Shown: positions 16,654-25,283 of the stretch, piece by piece
Layout: each line of letters opens with the position of its first letter
Position numbering within the stretch: position 1 is the first letter of the stretch
NCBI GenBank assembly: GCA_050246475.1
Contig: JBFWVZ010000008.1
Span: 1 to 64,000 of the forward strand
Length of the DNA: 64,000 nucleotides
Direction: 5' to 3'
Source of the DNA: CADEEL01 sp050246475
GTDB lineage: Bacteria; Pseudomonadota; Alphaproteobacteria; Caulobacterales; Aquidulcibacteraceae
Program-made: the position numbers and the translations under genes
The notes under the pieces: generated by a model
Databases searched by the model: none
Told to the model about the DNA's origin: nothing
Seen by the model: only the letters and a program-made list of their open reading frames with translations

Positions 16654-18104
16654 TATTGCTTGATCCGGCCCGCGATCTGCTTGCGGAATGCATCGCCGTA
16701 AGGCGGGCGCATCATGGCGAGGAGATCGCCCTTCACTTGCGAATAGACCGCCTTCTTGTGCGAAAATTCCATGAAGCCGTCGCGGCCGTGATAGGCGCCC
16801 ATGCCGGCGGGCCCGATGCCGCCGAACGGCAGGTCTTCCATGGAGACGTGGAAGATGACGTCGTTCACCGTCACGCCGCCTGAGGTCGTTTGCGTGAGCA
16901 CGCGCTCGCGTTCGCCTTCGTCTTCGCCGAAATAGTAAAGCCCGAGCGGGCGCGGATTAGCGTTCACGTAATCAACGGCTTCGGACACATCCGTGTACGT
17001 CTTCACCGGAAGCACGGGGCCGAAAATCTCTTCCTGCATGATCTTCATATCGTCGGTCGGATCGAGCACGAGCGTCGGCGGGATGCGGCGGTGCTCCTGC
17101 TGCGTGAAATCCTCGTTCGCAGGATTGATCTCGACGACATCGGCGCCCTTCGCACGTGCATCCTCAACGAGCGCACGCACGCGGTCGTAGTGGCGCTGAT
17201 TGATGATGGACGTGTAGTCGGGATTGTCCTTGATGGTCGGGTACATCTTCGTCGCCGCCGCCTGCGCCGCACTGACGAAGGCCTGGCGGTTTTCCTTGGG
17301 CACGATGGCGTAGTCCGGCGCCAAGCAGATCTGCCCGGCGTTCATGGTCTTGCCGGTCATCACGCGCGCGGCCGTCTTCGTCATGTCGGCGGAGCGGCCG
17401 ACGATCACCGGGCTCTTCCCGCCGAGCTCAAGCGTGAGCGGCGTCAGATTTTCGGCCGCGGCCCGCATCACGTGATAGGCGATGGACGTTCCGCCGGTGA
17501 ACACGAGGTGATCGAACGGCAGCGATGCGAACGCGCCGCCGACGTCGGGCCCCCCGGTGATGACGGCCACTTCTTCTTCATCGAAAACGAGATCCATCAG
17601 CCGCGCGAGAAGATCGCTGCACGCCGGCGTGAACTCGGAAGGCTTGATCATCGCCCGGTTGCCGGCCGCGAGCACGCCCGCGAGCGGCGCGAACGTCAGA
17701 TTGATCGGGAAGTTCCAGGGGCTGATGATGCCGATGACGCCCTTGGGCTGAAGCCGCACCTCGGCCTTGGCGCCGAACATGCCGAGCGCCGCGGGATCGA
17801 CCTTGCGCTTCTCGCTCTTCATCCACTTTTCGAAATTATCGCGCGCGTATTTGAGCGGCCCGATCGAGCCCGCGACGTCGGTCAGCGCGCTCATCTCCTT
17901 GGAGCGGGCGCCAAAATCCTGATTGAGCGCGTCCACGATTGCGTCCTGATGATCGACGATCACGTTGATGCAGCGTTGCAGACGGTCCCTGCGCACCGCG
18001 ACGCTCGGCGGGCCTTCCCGCAAGTGCGCCGCCTTCTGAGCGGCCAGAATTTCCTTCATCCGCTGCGCGGGGCTCGGAACGCTGGGGCTGGGCATCGCAC
18101 TCAT
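16653..18104 (-). CDS. Coniferyl-aldehyde-dehydrogenase-type NAD(P)-dependent aldehyde dehydrogenase
   Basis: A 483-residue aldehyde dehydrogenase with the SPWNFPINL nucleotide-binding segment, general-base Glu in LELGGKSP (about 224) and catalytic Cys in NAGQICLAPDY (about 260). QICLAPDY and the shortened N-terminus are typical of the class 3 / coniferyl aldehyde dehydrogenase subgroup, which oxidises aromatic or long-chain aldehydes. No lignin-pathway genes are nearby, so general detoxification is equally possible. It overlaps the downstream YbjN-like gene by one base. Confidence 0.88.
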   Translation of the reverse strand: MSAMPSPSVPSPAQRMKEILAAQKAAHLREGPPSVAVRRDRLQRCINVIVDHQDAIVDALNQDFGARSKEMSALTDVAGSIGPLKYARDNFEKWMKSEKRKVDPAALGMFGAKAEVRLQPKGVIGIISPWNFPINLTFAPLAGVLAAGNRAMIKPSEFTPACSDLLARLMDLVFDEEEVAVITGGPDVGGAFASLPFDHLVFTGGTSIAYHVMRAAAENLTPLTLELGGKSPVIVGRSADMTKTAARVMTGKTMNAGQICLAPDYAIVPKENRQAFVSAAQAAATKMYPTIKDNPDYTSIINQRHYDRVRALVEDARAKGADVVEINPANEDFTQQEHRRIPPTLVLDPTDDMKIMQEEIFGPVLPVKTYTDVSEAVDYVNANPRPLGLYYFGEDEGERERVLTQTTSGGVTVNDVIFHVSMEDLPFGGIGPAGMGAYHGRDGFMEFSHKKAVYSQVKGDLLAMMRPPYGDAFRKQIAGRIKQ

Positions 18105-18271
18105 CGCGCATCCTCCGGTATCGTTGCGGCGCCGTTACGATGACGCCTGCGTCATCCCCCCATAGTGCAACCGCGCCGCGTGGGCAAATCGCGTTGGCGA
18201 AACCTTGTTAACTTCTGATCCACCGCAGCAGCCCTAGCGTCGAACTGACGATTCATCATGGCGGGGCTCAA

Positions 18272-19327
18272 TTGACTGCGATCGAAACTTCACTGATCGG
18301 CCCGGCCGGTCTCGCGCTCGCCCACGAAACCATCGAGCTCATGGGCGCCAACGGCGTTCCAGTCACGGGGGAGAATTACGAAGTCTGGATCGCCTACCGT
18401 CTTTCGCTCAACAGCGATCTCAAGGAAGCGATCGACGCGCGTCTGCTTGCCGGCCTTCCCTTTACGCCGGAGGTGAACGGCGAACTACACGAACGCTTCT
18501 TCTCGAACCCCCGCCTCGCCAATCAGATGGTGGAGACGAGCGAGAAGATCGCGCGCGACTTGAACGCCGTCGTCGGCGCCATGCAATCGGTCGCCGCCAA
18601 GAGCGACGCCTACGGCAAGACGCTCGAAACCGCGGCCATCAAGCTGGAGCGCGGGATCGAGGGCGATCGCTTGAAAGAGATCATCTCCTCGCTCGCGGCC
18701 GCCACGCTCGATATGGCCGCGCACAATCGCGGGCTTTCCGATCAATTGCAGAAATCGACGCGCGAAATCGAGGGCCTGCGCGCCAGCCTCGCTTCCGTGC
18801 GCGCGGAATCGTTGACCGACGGGCTCACCGGCCTCGCCAACCGCCGCATGTTCGACGAAACGCTTAAGATGCGCATGGGCGAAGCGCGCGCCCACCGCAC
18901 AGAGCTTTGCCTGATGATGGTCGATATCGACTTCTTCAAGCGCTTCAACGACACCTGGGGCCACCAGACCGGCGATCAGATTTTGCGCTTCCTTTCGAGC
19001 GCGCTGACGCAACACGCGCTGCCGGATCATCTCGTGGCGCGCTATGGCGGCGAGGAATTCGCCGTCGTCATGCCGCGCACGGGATTGAACGCCGCGCGCT
19101 CCATCGCGGAATCGCTGCGCGTCGCGATCCAATCGAAGCGCTTGCGCCGCCGCTCCACCAACGAGGACTTGGGCCAAGTCACGATCTCGATCGGCATCGC
19201 GCGGCTGCAGCCCGGCGAAACCTCCGAAGCGCTGCTGGAGCGCGCCGATTCCTGCCTCTACGCGTCCAAGCGCAACGGCCGCAATCAAACCAGCACCGAC
19301 GGGCAGGCAGCGCTTTACGTGGCGTGA
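18272..19327 (+). CDS. GGDEF-domain diguanylate cyclase
   Basis: 351 residues. The first 170 or so form a helical region of unknown sensory type with a coiled coil (QLQKSTREIEGLRASLASVR). The GGDEF domain follows with DGLTGLANRR and the active-site RYGGEEF, so c-di-GMP synthesis is likely. The inhibitory I-site RxxD expected just before the active site is absent (sequence QHALPDHLVA). No membrane segment is visible. The only in-frame start with family-like sequence is a TTG preceded by GGCGGGG. That TTG overlaps the TGA of a five-codon ATG frame beginning at 18258. Confidence 0.88.
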   Translation: MTAIETSLIGPAGLALAHETIELMGANGVPVTGENYEVWIAYRLSLNSDLKEAIDARLLAGLPFTPEVNGELHERFFSNPRLANQMVETSEKIARDLNAVVGAMQSVAAKSDAYGKTLETAAIKLERGIEGDRLKEIISSLAAATLDMAAHNRGLSDQLQKSTREIEGLRASLASVRAESLTDGLTGLANRRMFDETLKMRMGEARAHRTELCLMMVDIDFFKRFNDTWGHQTGDQILRFLSSALTQHALPDHLVARYGGEEFAVVMPRTGLNAARSIAESLRVAIQSKRLRRRSTNEDLGQVTISIGIARLQPGETSEALLERADSCLYASKRNGRNQTSTDGQAALYVA

Positions 19328-19404
19328 TCAGCTGACGCGGGGTGACGGGTGTCGCCCGCCTGCTCTTCGCGATAAGGTCCGGGCTCCCAATCCGGAGCAC
19401 GCCC

Positions 19405-20217
19405 ATGTCCGCCGCACCGCAAGCCGCCCCTTCAAAAGTTCAATATTCGCTCGCCGACGGCATCGCGACACTGACGCTTTCCGATCCTGCGACGATGAAC
19501 GCGTTGGGCGTCGATACCGCGCAGGAGCTGCGCGCGGGGCTGGAGCGCGCGGCGAAAGAAGCGCGCGCGGTCATCATCACGGGTGAAGGCCGCGGATTTT
19601 CCTCCGGCGCCAATCTCTCCGCGCCGCGCTCGCCTGAAGCGACCAAGGGCGGGCCCGACCCGCGCGACGCAGGCGCGGCGCTGGAGACAATCTACAACCC
19701 GCTCGTCACCTTCATCCGCGATCTGCCGATCCCGATCGTCACGGCGGTCAACGGCGCGGCGGCCGGCGTCGGGTGCTCGCTGGCGCTTCTCGGGGACATC
19801 ATCGTCGCGGGCGAGAGCGCCTATTTCCTGCAAGCGTTCCGCCGCATCGGCTTGGTGCCGGACGGCGGCTCGACCTACCTGCTCCCACGCGCCATCGGCC
19901 GCGCGCGCGCGATGGAGATGATGCTGCTCGGTGAGAAAGTGCCGGCCAAGACCGCGCTTGAGTGGGGCCTCATCAATCGCTGCGTGCCGGACGGCGAACT
20001 GCAAGCGGCGGCGCGGGAACTCGCGCTGCAACTCGCGAACGGCCCGAAGTCTCTCGCGATGATCCGCAAGATCGCGTGGTCCTCGCTCGACGCGCATTGG
20101 AAGGACCAACTTGCGCTGGAACGCGACACGCAGCGCGAAGCGGGGCAAACCGCGGACTTCATGGAAGGCGTCGCGGCCTTCCTGCAAAAGCGCCCCGCGA
20201 AATTCACCGGCGCTTAA
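19405..20217 (+). CDS. Enoyl-CoA hydratase/isomerase family protein
   Basis: 270 residues from ATG 19405, which has GGAG at the right distance; an upstream in-frame ATG at 19342 lacks one. The crotonase fold shows GRGFSSGANL (oxyanion), VNGAAAGVGCSLAL (second oxyanion hole), RIGLVPDGGSTYLLPR and AKTALEWGLINR. The Asp in PDGG is typical of PaaB/PaaG-like isomerases or hydratases. The exact acyl-CoA substrate cannot be assigned, and the gene is not in a beta-oxidation operon. Confidence 0.88.
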   Translation: MSAAPQAAPSKVQYSLADGIATLTLSDPATMNALGVDTAQELRAGLERAAKEARAVIITGEGRGFSSGANLSAPRSPEATKGGPDPRDAGAALETIYNPLVTFIRDLPIPIVTAVNGAAAGVGCSLALLGDIIVAGESAYFLQAFRRIGLVPDGGSTYLLPRAIGRARAMEMMLLGEKVPAKTALEWGLINRCVPDGELQAAARELALQLANGPKSLAMIRKIAWSSLDAHWKDQLALERDTQREAGQTADFMEGVAAFLQKRPAKFTGA

Positions 20218-20243
20218 GCATAATCGTCCGTATCCGGGAAGGG

Positions 20244-20306
20244 CTCGACCCTCGCGAAAGCGAGGGTCCATTGAACAAACTGGGCCCTCGCATTCGCGAG
20301 GGCCGA
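20244..20306. repeat. Palindromic repeat family A, copy 1 (double hairpin)
   Basis: Two adjacent perfect hairpins: GACCCTCGC-GAAA-GCGAGGGTC (20247-20268) and GGCCCTCGC-ATTC-GCGAGGGCC (20283-20304). The same arrangement recurs at 57224-57284. In one frame the first hairpin reads DPRFREG, a peptide common in spurious alphaproteobacterial ORFs. Located between an enoyl-CoA hydratase gene and a small membrane-protein gene. Confidence 0.85.
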
Positions 20307-20356
20307 ACGCCGCAACGCAAACGCGTTTCTAACTTCCCTCTGATACTCTTGGCGTC

Positions 20357-20620
20357 ATGCAGGAGATTTTCTGGTTCATCGACAGCGTGCGCGCCTTCTT
20401 CGAAGGCGGCATGGCGGCTGTGCGCCAAGAGCCCGGCTTCTGGATCCTGCTGATCGGCGCCGCGCTCCTTGTTCCGTCCACGATCATCTTCATGGCCGTG
20501 ACGGGCGACGATTTTCACGAGACTCCGCTTGGGCGCTGGTTCGGCGTGGCGCCGCCCGACGAAGGCTGGCCCCCGCCGATGAGCGTGGACATCGATGGCG
20601 ACGGGCGCCTCGACGCTTAG
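20357..20620 (+). CDS. Small single-pass membrane protein with a C-terminal EF-hand-like motif
   Basis: 87 residues. One hydrophobic helix spans about 27-48 (GFWILLIGAALLVPSTIIFMAV). The last ten residues read DIDGDGRLDA, the D-x-D-x-D-G core of a calcium-binding EF loop or dockerin-type loop, cut off before the usual position-12 acid. No family is recognised. It begins 51 bp after the repeat element and its stop shares four bases (TTAG) with the convergent methyltransferase gene. Confidence 0.7.
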   Translation: MQEIFWFIDSVRAFFEGGMAAVRQEPGFWILLIGAALLVPSTIIFMAVTGDDFHETPLGRWFGVAPPDEGWPPPMSVDIDGDGRLDA

Positions 20621-21267
20621 ATCACGCGGGCGATGGCAAGGCCGTCATAGCCTTTGACGCCGACGGTTTGGATCGCGGTCGCCTCGACGCGCTTCTCCGC
20701 CGCCATCGCCGCAATCGCGCGGCGCGTGCCCTTGACCATCTCGTTCTCGCTCTTCGCGTCCGCAACAGCGCCGCCGCGCACGACATTGTCGATGATGATG
20801 AGCGAGCCGGGCCGCGCCAGCTTAAGCGCCCACGCGAAATAATCCGCGTTGCTTTGCTTGTCCGCATCGATGAAGGCGAGATCGTACGGGCCGGTGAGCT
20901 TTGGCAAGCTCTCTATCGCCGGCCCGACGATCACCTCAGCGTATGCGCCAAGCCCCGCGCGTTTGAGATTTTCCCGCGCGACCTCCGCGTGCTTCGGATC
21001 GATCTCCAGGGTCGTCAGCGCGCCGCCTTCCGGCAAGGCGCGCGCAAGCCAGATTGCCGAATACCCCCCGAGCGTGCCGACTTCCAAGATGCGCTTCGCG
21101 CCGATCGACTTGGCGAGCAGATAGAGCAGTTTGCCTTGCGTGGGTGAGACGGCGATCGCGGGCAGCCCGGCGCGTTCGCTCGCCTTCAACGCTTCTGTCA
21201 GAACCGCATCGTCTTCGTGCAGCGCTTCCTCGAAGTACGCATCCACCGCATTCCACTTGTCGCTCAT
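20617..21267 (-). CDS. Class I SAM-dependent O-methyltransferase
   Basis: A 216-residue member of the catechol/caffeoyl-CoA O-methyltransferase family: SAM motif LEVGTLGGYSAIWLA, TTLEIDPKHAEVAREN, metal- and catechol-site region FIDADKQSNADYFAWAL, then IIIDNVVRGG. The enzyme should be a divalent-metal-dependent cytosolic methyltransferase, with substrate unknown. The start overlaps the stop of the TfoX-like gene (ATGA), so both are co-transcribed. Confidence 0.9.
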   Translation of the reverse strand: MSDKWNAVDAYFEEALHEDDAVLTEALKASERAGLPAIAVSPTQGKLLYLLAKSIGAKRILEVGTLGGYSAIWLARALPEGGALTTLEIDPKHAEVARENLKRAGLGAYAEVIVGPAIESLPKLTGPYDLAFIDADKQSNADYFAWALKLARPGSLIIIDNVVRGGAVADAKSENEMVKGTRRAIAAMAAEKRVEATAIQTVGVKGYDGLAIARVI

Positions 21268-21632
21268 GTCTTCTTCTTTCGCTTAGGCTTTGCCGCCGCT
21301 TTAGCGCGCGCGACAGAGAGCGCCTTCTTCGCCCATTCGACGACTTCGCCTGGCTCATCGAGCGCGCTTTCGGGCAGGCGCCAATAGCCCATGTCCACGC
21401 GCTCGCCCTTGCGCGGCCCGTTCTGCGGCTCCCACACGAAGGGGCCGGAGCCTTCCTGTGTAAGCTCCGCCTTCAGCGCGTCATCGACTTTGAGATGCAA
21501 CGTGTCCCCGGCGATGAGCCCGAACATCACGCCGTCCGCATAGACGCCCGCGCCGCCGAACATGCGCTTGATCGTGACCGGCCCCATGCCTTCGGGCAGT
21601 TCGGAGACGAAATCGTGAAAAGGATCTGACAC
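21264..21632 (-). CDS. TfoX N-terminal-domain protein
   Basis: 122 residues from a GTG at 21632 preceded by GGGGAG; longer in-frame starts translate repeat sequence and are rejected. The body matches the TfoX/Sxy N-terminal domain (VSELPEGMGPVTIKRMFGGAGVYADGVMFGLI...LKVDD, ending MGYWRLPESAL). The C-terminal TfoX domain is absent and a Lys/Arg-rich tail (KPKRKKKT) closes the protein. In gammaproteobacteria TfoX controls competence; the role of these short alphaproteobacterial forms is unknown. Confidence 0.85.
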   Translation of the reverse strand: MSDPFHDFVSELPEGMGPVTIKRMFGGAGVYADGVMFGLIAGDTLHLKVDDALKAELTQEGSGPFVWEPQNGPRKGERVDMGYWRLPESALDEPGEVVEWAKKALSVARAKAAAKPKRKKKT

Positions 21633-21640
21633 GTCAGTCG

Positions 21641-21735
21641 CTCCCCGGCCGAAGCGCGCAGCGCGAGAGCCGGGGCCCATTGCGCCGCTTCTCGATGGAC
21701 CCCGGATCGCATGCTCCGCATGCGTCCGGGGAACG
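21641..21735. repeat. Palindromic repeat family B, copy 1
   Basis: Contains CTCCCCGGCC...GAGAGCCGGGG, then GCCGCTTCTCG, then CCCCGGATCGC...GCGTCCGGGGA, forming a nested set of inverted repeats. A clear second copy lies at 52940-53056 with the same order and spacing of blocks. It lies between sufA and the TfoX-like gene, and the end of sufA abuts it. Confidence 0.85.
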
Positions 21736-21736
21736 G

Positions 21737-22111
21737 TTAGGATTCCGCTTTCGCCGGTGCGATCGTGACACTCTCGCCGCAGCCGCACGCGTCGGTCTGG
21801 TTGGGATTGCGGAACACGAACTTGGACGAGAGACGCGTCGTCTCGTGATCGATTTCGGAGCCCAGGAGGAAGAGAATGGAATCCGCGGCGATCAGTATCT
21901 TGACGCCTTGATCTTCAACGACCTCATCGAGCGCATCAGGCGCCTCGGCATAGGCGAGCACATATTCCATGCCCGCGCAGCCGCCGTTCTTCACGCCGAC
22001 GCGCAGATAAGGCTTCTCGCCCGCTTCCATGATCGCCTTCACGCGCGCGGCGGCAGCGTCCGTCAGCGTGACGACTTTCGGTCTCGGTCTCTTCGTGCGC
22101 GCTTCAGTCAT
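21737..22111 (-). CDS. sufA: SufA/HesB-type iron-sulphur cluster carrier
   Basis: 124 residues from the ATG at 22111, which overlaps the sufT stop (ATGA). The HesB/IscA fold carries the three conserved Cys ligands: one in VKNGGCAGMEY and two in DACGCGES. It would receive clusters from the SufBCD scaffold and deliver them to apo-proteins. It is the last gene of the iscR-suf operon and ends next to a repeat element. Confidence 0.93.
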   Translation of the reverse strand: MTEARTKRPRPKVVTLTDAAAARVKAIMEAGEKPYLRVGVKNGGCAGMEYVLAYAEAPDALDEVVEDQGVKILIAADSILFLLGSEIDHETTRLSSKFVFRNPNQTDACGCGESVTIAPAKAES

Positions 22112-22461
22112 CACAGCATGTTCAATTCGAGCTTGGCCTCGTCGCTCATCCGTGCCGGCGTCCAAGGCGGATCGAACACGAGGTTCACCTTGGCGCTCTT
22201 CACGCCTTTGACGCGGAGCGCCGCCTCCTCCACCCAGCCGGGCATTTCGCCCGCGACCGGGCAGCCGGGCGCCGTCAGCGTCATCTCAATATCGACGTGG
22301 TAATCGTCGTTGATATCGACCTTATAGATGAGGCCGAGTTCGTAGATGTCCACCGGGATCTCGGGATCGTAGACGCCCTTCAGCTCCGCGATCAGATCGT
22401 CGGTGATCCGGTCGAGCTCGTCCTGCGGGATCGCAGAGGGGGTGTTCGTTGCGCTGTCCAT
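22111..22461 (-). CDS. sufT: SufT (DUF59/MIP18-type) Fe-S cluster maturation protein
   Basis: A 116-residue DUF59-family protein: VYDPEIPVDIYELGLIYKVDI, then MTLTAPGCPVAGEMPGWVE with the conserved Cys, and VKVNLVFDPPWTPARMSDEAK-type ending. SufT assists Fe-S cluster maturation or transfer. It starts one base after the sufS stop and overlaps sufA by ATGA, confirming operon membership. Confidence 0.93.
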   Translation of the reverse strand: MDSATNTPSAIPQDELDRITDDLIAELKGVYDPEIPVDIYELGLIYKVDINDDYHVDIEMTLTAPGCPVAGEMPGWVEEAALRVKGVKSAKVNLVFDPPWTPARMSDEAKLELNML

Positions 22462-22462
22462 C

Positions 22463-23686
22463 TCAAGCCAACAATTTCCGCGCCTTCTCCAAAGAGTCGA
22501 TGAACGCGTCCACCTCGTCCAACGTATTGTAAGCCGCGAAGCTCGCCCGCGCTGTCGCCGTCACGCCAAGCCGCTGCATCAGCGGCTGCGCGCAATGATG
22601 CCCAGCGCGCACCGCGACGCCCTGCTGATCGAGGAGCTGCGCCACATCATGTGGGTGCGCGCCCTCGACGCTGAAAGAGACGATCGCAGCCTTCTCCGGA
22701 TGGCGCCCGTGCAGCTTCACCCAGTTCAAGCCGCGCAGGCGCTCCATCGCAGCGTCGCGAAGCGCGCTTTCATGCGCATGGATCGCGGCGCGGTCCTGCG
22801 CCGTCAGCCAATCGATCGCGGCGCCCAACCCGATCGCCTCCAGAATCGGCGGCGTGCCCGCTTCGAAACGATGCGGCGGCTCGTTATAGGTCACGCGCTC
22901 CTTCTCCACGACGTCAATCATCTCGCCGCCGCCTTCGAACGGGCGCATCGCCGCGAGCCGTTCGCTCTTGCCGTAGAGCACGCCGATGCCGGTCGGGCCG
23001 TAGAGCTTGTGGCCGGTGAACGCATAGAAATCGGCGCCGATCGCTTGCACATCGACTTGGCCGTGCACCACGGCTTGGCAGCCGTCGAGCAGCAAGGGCA
23101 CTCCCCTGGCATGCGCGACATCGACATGTGTTTTCGTTGCGCCGACGCCCAGCACGTTCGAGCAATGGGTCAGCGCGACGATCTTCGTGCGCGGGCCAAT
23201 CGCGGCGTCGAGCGCTGAAGGATCGATGCGCCCGTCATCGTCAATATCGATCCACTTGAGAACGGCGCCATGTCGTTCGCGCAGGAAATGCCAAGGCACG
23301 ATGTTGGAGTGGTGCTCCATAACCGAGAGCACGATCTCATCGCCCGGCTTCACGTCGAGGCTGTTCGCTACGATGTTGATCGCGTGCGTGCCGCCCTTGG
23401 TGAAGACGATCTCCTCCGGCGCCGCATTGATGAGCCGGGCGGCCTTCGCGCGTGCGCCCTCGTATGCCTGCGTCGTCTCGTTCGCGAGCGCGTGGATGCC
23501 GCGATGCACGTTGGCGTAAGAGCCGCGCATCGCGCCGGCCATCGCTTCGATCACCGCGTTCGGCTTCTGCGCCGAAGCCGCGTTGTCGAGATAAACGAGC
23601 GGGCGCGCATTCACGTCGCGTGCAAGGATTGGAAACTCCTCGCGGAGCGCGGCGACATCGAACGGGCGGCGGATCGGCGCGTTCAT
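22463..23686 (-). CDS. sufS: SufS cysteine desulfurase (group II)
   Basis: 407 residues from ATG 23686, which overlaps the sufD stop as ATGA; a GTG nine bases earlier is also in frame. PLP-dependent signatures include HHSNIVPWHFL, the PLP Lys in TGHKLYGPTGIGVLYG, and the active-site Cys in RAGHHCAQPLM. SufS supplies persulphide sulphur to SufBCD. No sufE or sufU partner gene is visible in this window. This operon also encodes a second, NifS/IscS-type desulfurase. Confidence 0.95.
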   Translation of the reverse strand: MNAPIRRPFDVAALREEFPILARDVNARPLVYLDNAASAQKPNAVIEAMAGAMRGSYANVHRGIHALANETTQAYEGARAKAARLINAAPEEIVFTKGGTHAINIVANSLDVKPGDEIVLSVMEHHSNIVPWHFLRERHGAVLKWIDIDDDGRIDPSALDAAIGPRTKIVALTHCSNVLGVGATKTHVDVAHARGVPLLLDGCQAVVHGQVDVQAIGADFYAFTGHKLYGPTGIGVLYGKSERLAAMRPFEGGGEMIDVVEKERVTYNEPPHRFEAGTPPILEAIGLGAAIDWLTAQDRAAIHAHESALRDAAMERLRGLNWVKLHGRHPEKAAIVSFSVEGAHPHDVAQLLDQQGVAVRAGHHCAQPLMQRLGVTATARASFAAYNTLDEVDAFIDSLEKARKLLA

Positions 23687-24540
23687 CGGAGCCACCGCGC
23701 AATCCGTTCAATCACCTCGGCGCGCACTTCTTCCGCCAAATAGTCCGGCACGGCTTCGGTCAGAAACGCCTCAACCAAAAGCGCGCGCGCCTCTTCTTCG
23801 GGAATGCCGCGCGAGCGGGCGTAGAAAAGCTGCGCATCGTCCAGCGCGCCGATGGCGTTGCCGTGCGCGCATTGCACATCGTCGGCGTAGATTTCGAGTT
23901 CGGGCTTGGCGTCGATCTCGCCGCCTTCTTCCAGCATCAGCGCCTGGTGATGCTGGCGCGCGTCCGTCTTCTGCGCGCCGTGCGCGACATAAATTTTGCC
24001 CTGGAAGACGCCGCGCCCGCCTTTTTTCGCAACGCCTTTGATGAGCTGACGCGTGCTTGCGCCAGGAACGTTGTGCTCCACGATGCTGGTCAAATCCGCA
24101 TGACGCCCATCCGCCGTCATGTAGATCCCGTTCAGCTCCACCTCAGCGCCCTCGCCTTCGATGGAGACGTGCGTTTCGATGCGCGCGAGCTTGCCGCCCT
24201 CGGCCAACACGAATTGCTTGAACTTCGCGCCGGCGCCCAAGGATACACGCGCCACGGAAAGAGGCGCGTCGTTCGCGGTCTGCACCACGACGCGCGTCAG
24301 CTCGGCGCCCGGCTGCACATCAAAGTCCGTCGCGGTCGCAGCGAGGCCGTCTTGATCCAACCGCTCCACAATCGTGACCGGCGCGCCGGCCGGCACGGCG
24401 ATCCGCGCGGTCCTCTCCGCCAGCCGCTCGATGACATCGCGCCCCGGCCGCAGACGCGGCGCGCGATCGCCAAGCGCGGCGCGCAGATCCGAATACTTCC
24501 ACGCTTCGACGCGCCTATTGGGGAGTTCGGCCTGGATCAC
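23683..24540 (-). CDS. sufD: SufD, Fe-S assembly scaffold subunit
   Basis: A 285-residue SufBD-family beta-helix protein, shorter than E. coli SufD, starting at GTG that overlaps the sufC stop (GTGA). Conserved points are the N-terminal VEAWKYSDLR, the central beta-helix repeats and the C-terminal block QCAHGNAIGALDDAQLFYARSRGIPEEEARALLVEAFL. It pairs with SufB and the ATPase SufC. Confidence 0.93.
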   Translation of the reverse strand: MIQAELPNRRVEAWKYSDLRAALGDRAPRLRPGRDVIERLAERTARIAVPAGAPVTIVERLDQDGLAATATDFDVQPGAELTRVVVQTANDAPLSVARVSLGAGAKFKQFVLAEGGKLARIETHVSIEGEGAEVELNGIYMTADGRHADLTSIVEHNVPGASTRQLIKGVAKKGGRGVFQGKIYVAHGAQKTDARQHHQALMLEEGGEIDAKPELEIYADDVQCAHGNAIGALDDAQLFYARSRGIPEEEARALLVEAFLTEAVPDYLAEEVRAEVIERIARWLR

Positions 24541-25283
24541 GCCGCCTCCAGATATTTGTCGTAGCCGTCGCGCTCCAATTCGAGCGCGAGTTCGGGCCCG
24601 CCCGAACGCACGATCCGGCCCTTCGCGAGCACGTGCACGCGATCCGGTTTGATATAATCCAGCAGGCGCTGATAGTGCGTGATGACGAGCATGCCGCGCT
24701 CGGGCGCGCGCAGCGCGTTCACCGAATCCGCGACCACGCGCAGCGCATCGATATCGAGTCCGGAATCCGTTTCATCCAAGATCGCGAACCGCGGCTGCAG
24801 CACCGCGAGTTGCAGCGCCTCCATCCTTTTCTTCTCGCCGCCCGAAAAGCCGACATTGAGCGGCCGGCGTAGCATCTCATCGCCGATCTTGAGCGCCCCC
24901 GCCTTCTCGCGCACCAGCTTGAGGATTTCCGGCGCGCTCATCTCTTTTTCGCCGCGCGCGGCGCGCTGCGCGTTGAGCGCCGCCTTCAAGAACACAGTCG
25001 CGGAGAGACCGGGAATCTCGACCGGATACTGGAAGGATTGGAAGAGCCCCTTGGCCGCGCGCTCCTCCGGCGCGAGCGCGAGGAGATCGGCGCCGCTCAA
25101 GCGGGCTTCGCCATCCGTCACCTCATAGCCGTCACGCCCCATCAGCGCGTACGCGAGCGTCGATTTGCCGGAGCCGTTCGGCCCCATGATCGCGTGCACC
25201 TCGCCCGCGGGCACGGAAAGGGAGAGGCCCTTGATGATCTCCGCCTCACCCACGCGCACATGGAGGTTCTTCACCTCAAGCAT
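24537..25283 (-). CDS. sufC: SufC, Fe-S assembly ATPase
   Basis: 248 residues from ATG 25283 (MLEVKNLHV); an upstream start would add six atypical residues. ABC ATPase motifs: Walker A GPNGSGKS, Q-loop LFQSFQYP, signature FSGGEKKR, Walker B FAILDETDSGLD (SufC-typical DETDSGLD) and the switch His in VITHYQRLL. It drives SufBCD. It overlaps the preceding small membrane-protein gene by 8 bp and sufD by 4 bp. Confidence 0.95.
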   Translation of the reverse strand: MLEVKNLHVRVGEAEIIKGLSLSVPAGEVHAIMGPNGSGKSTLAYALMGRDGYEVTDGEARLSGADLLALAPEERAAKGLFQSFQYPVEIPGLSATVFLKAALNAQRAARGEKEMSAPEILKLVREKAGALKIGDEMLRRPLNVGFSGGEKKRMEALQLAVLQPRFAILDETDSGLDIDALRVVADSVNALRAPERGMLVITHYQRLLDYIKPDRVHVLAKGRIVRSGGPELALELERDGYDKYLEAA

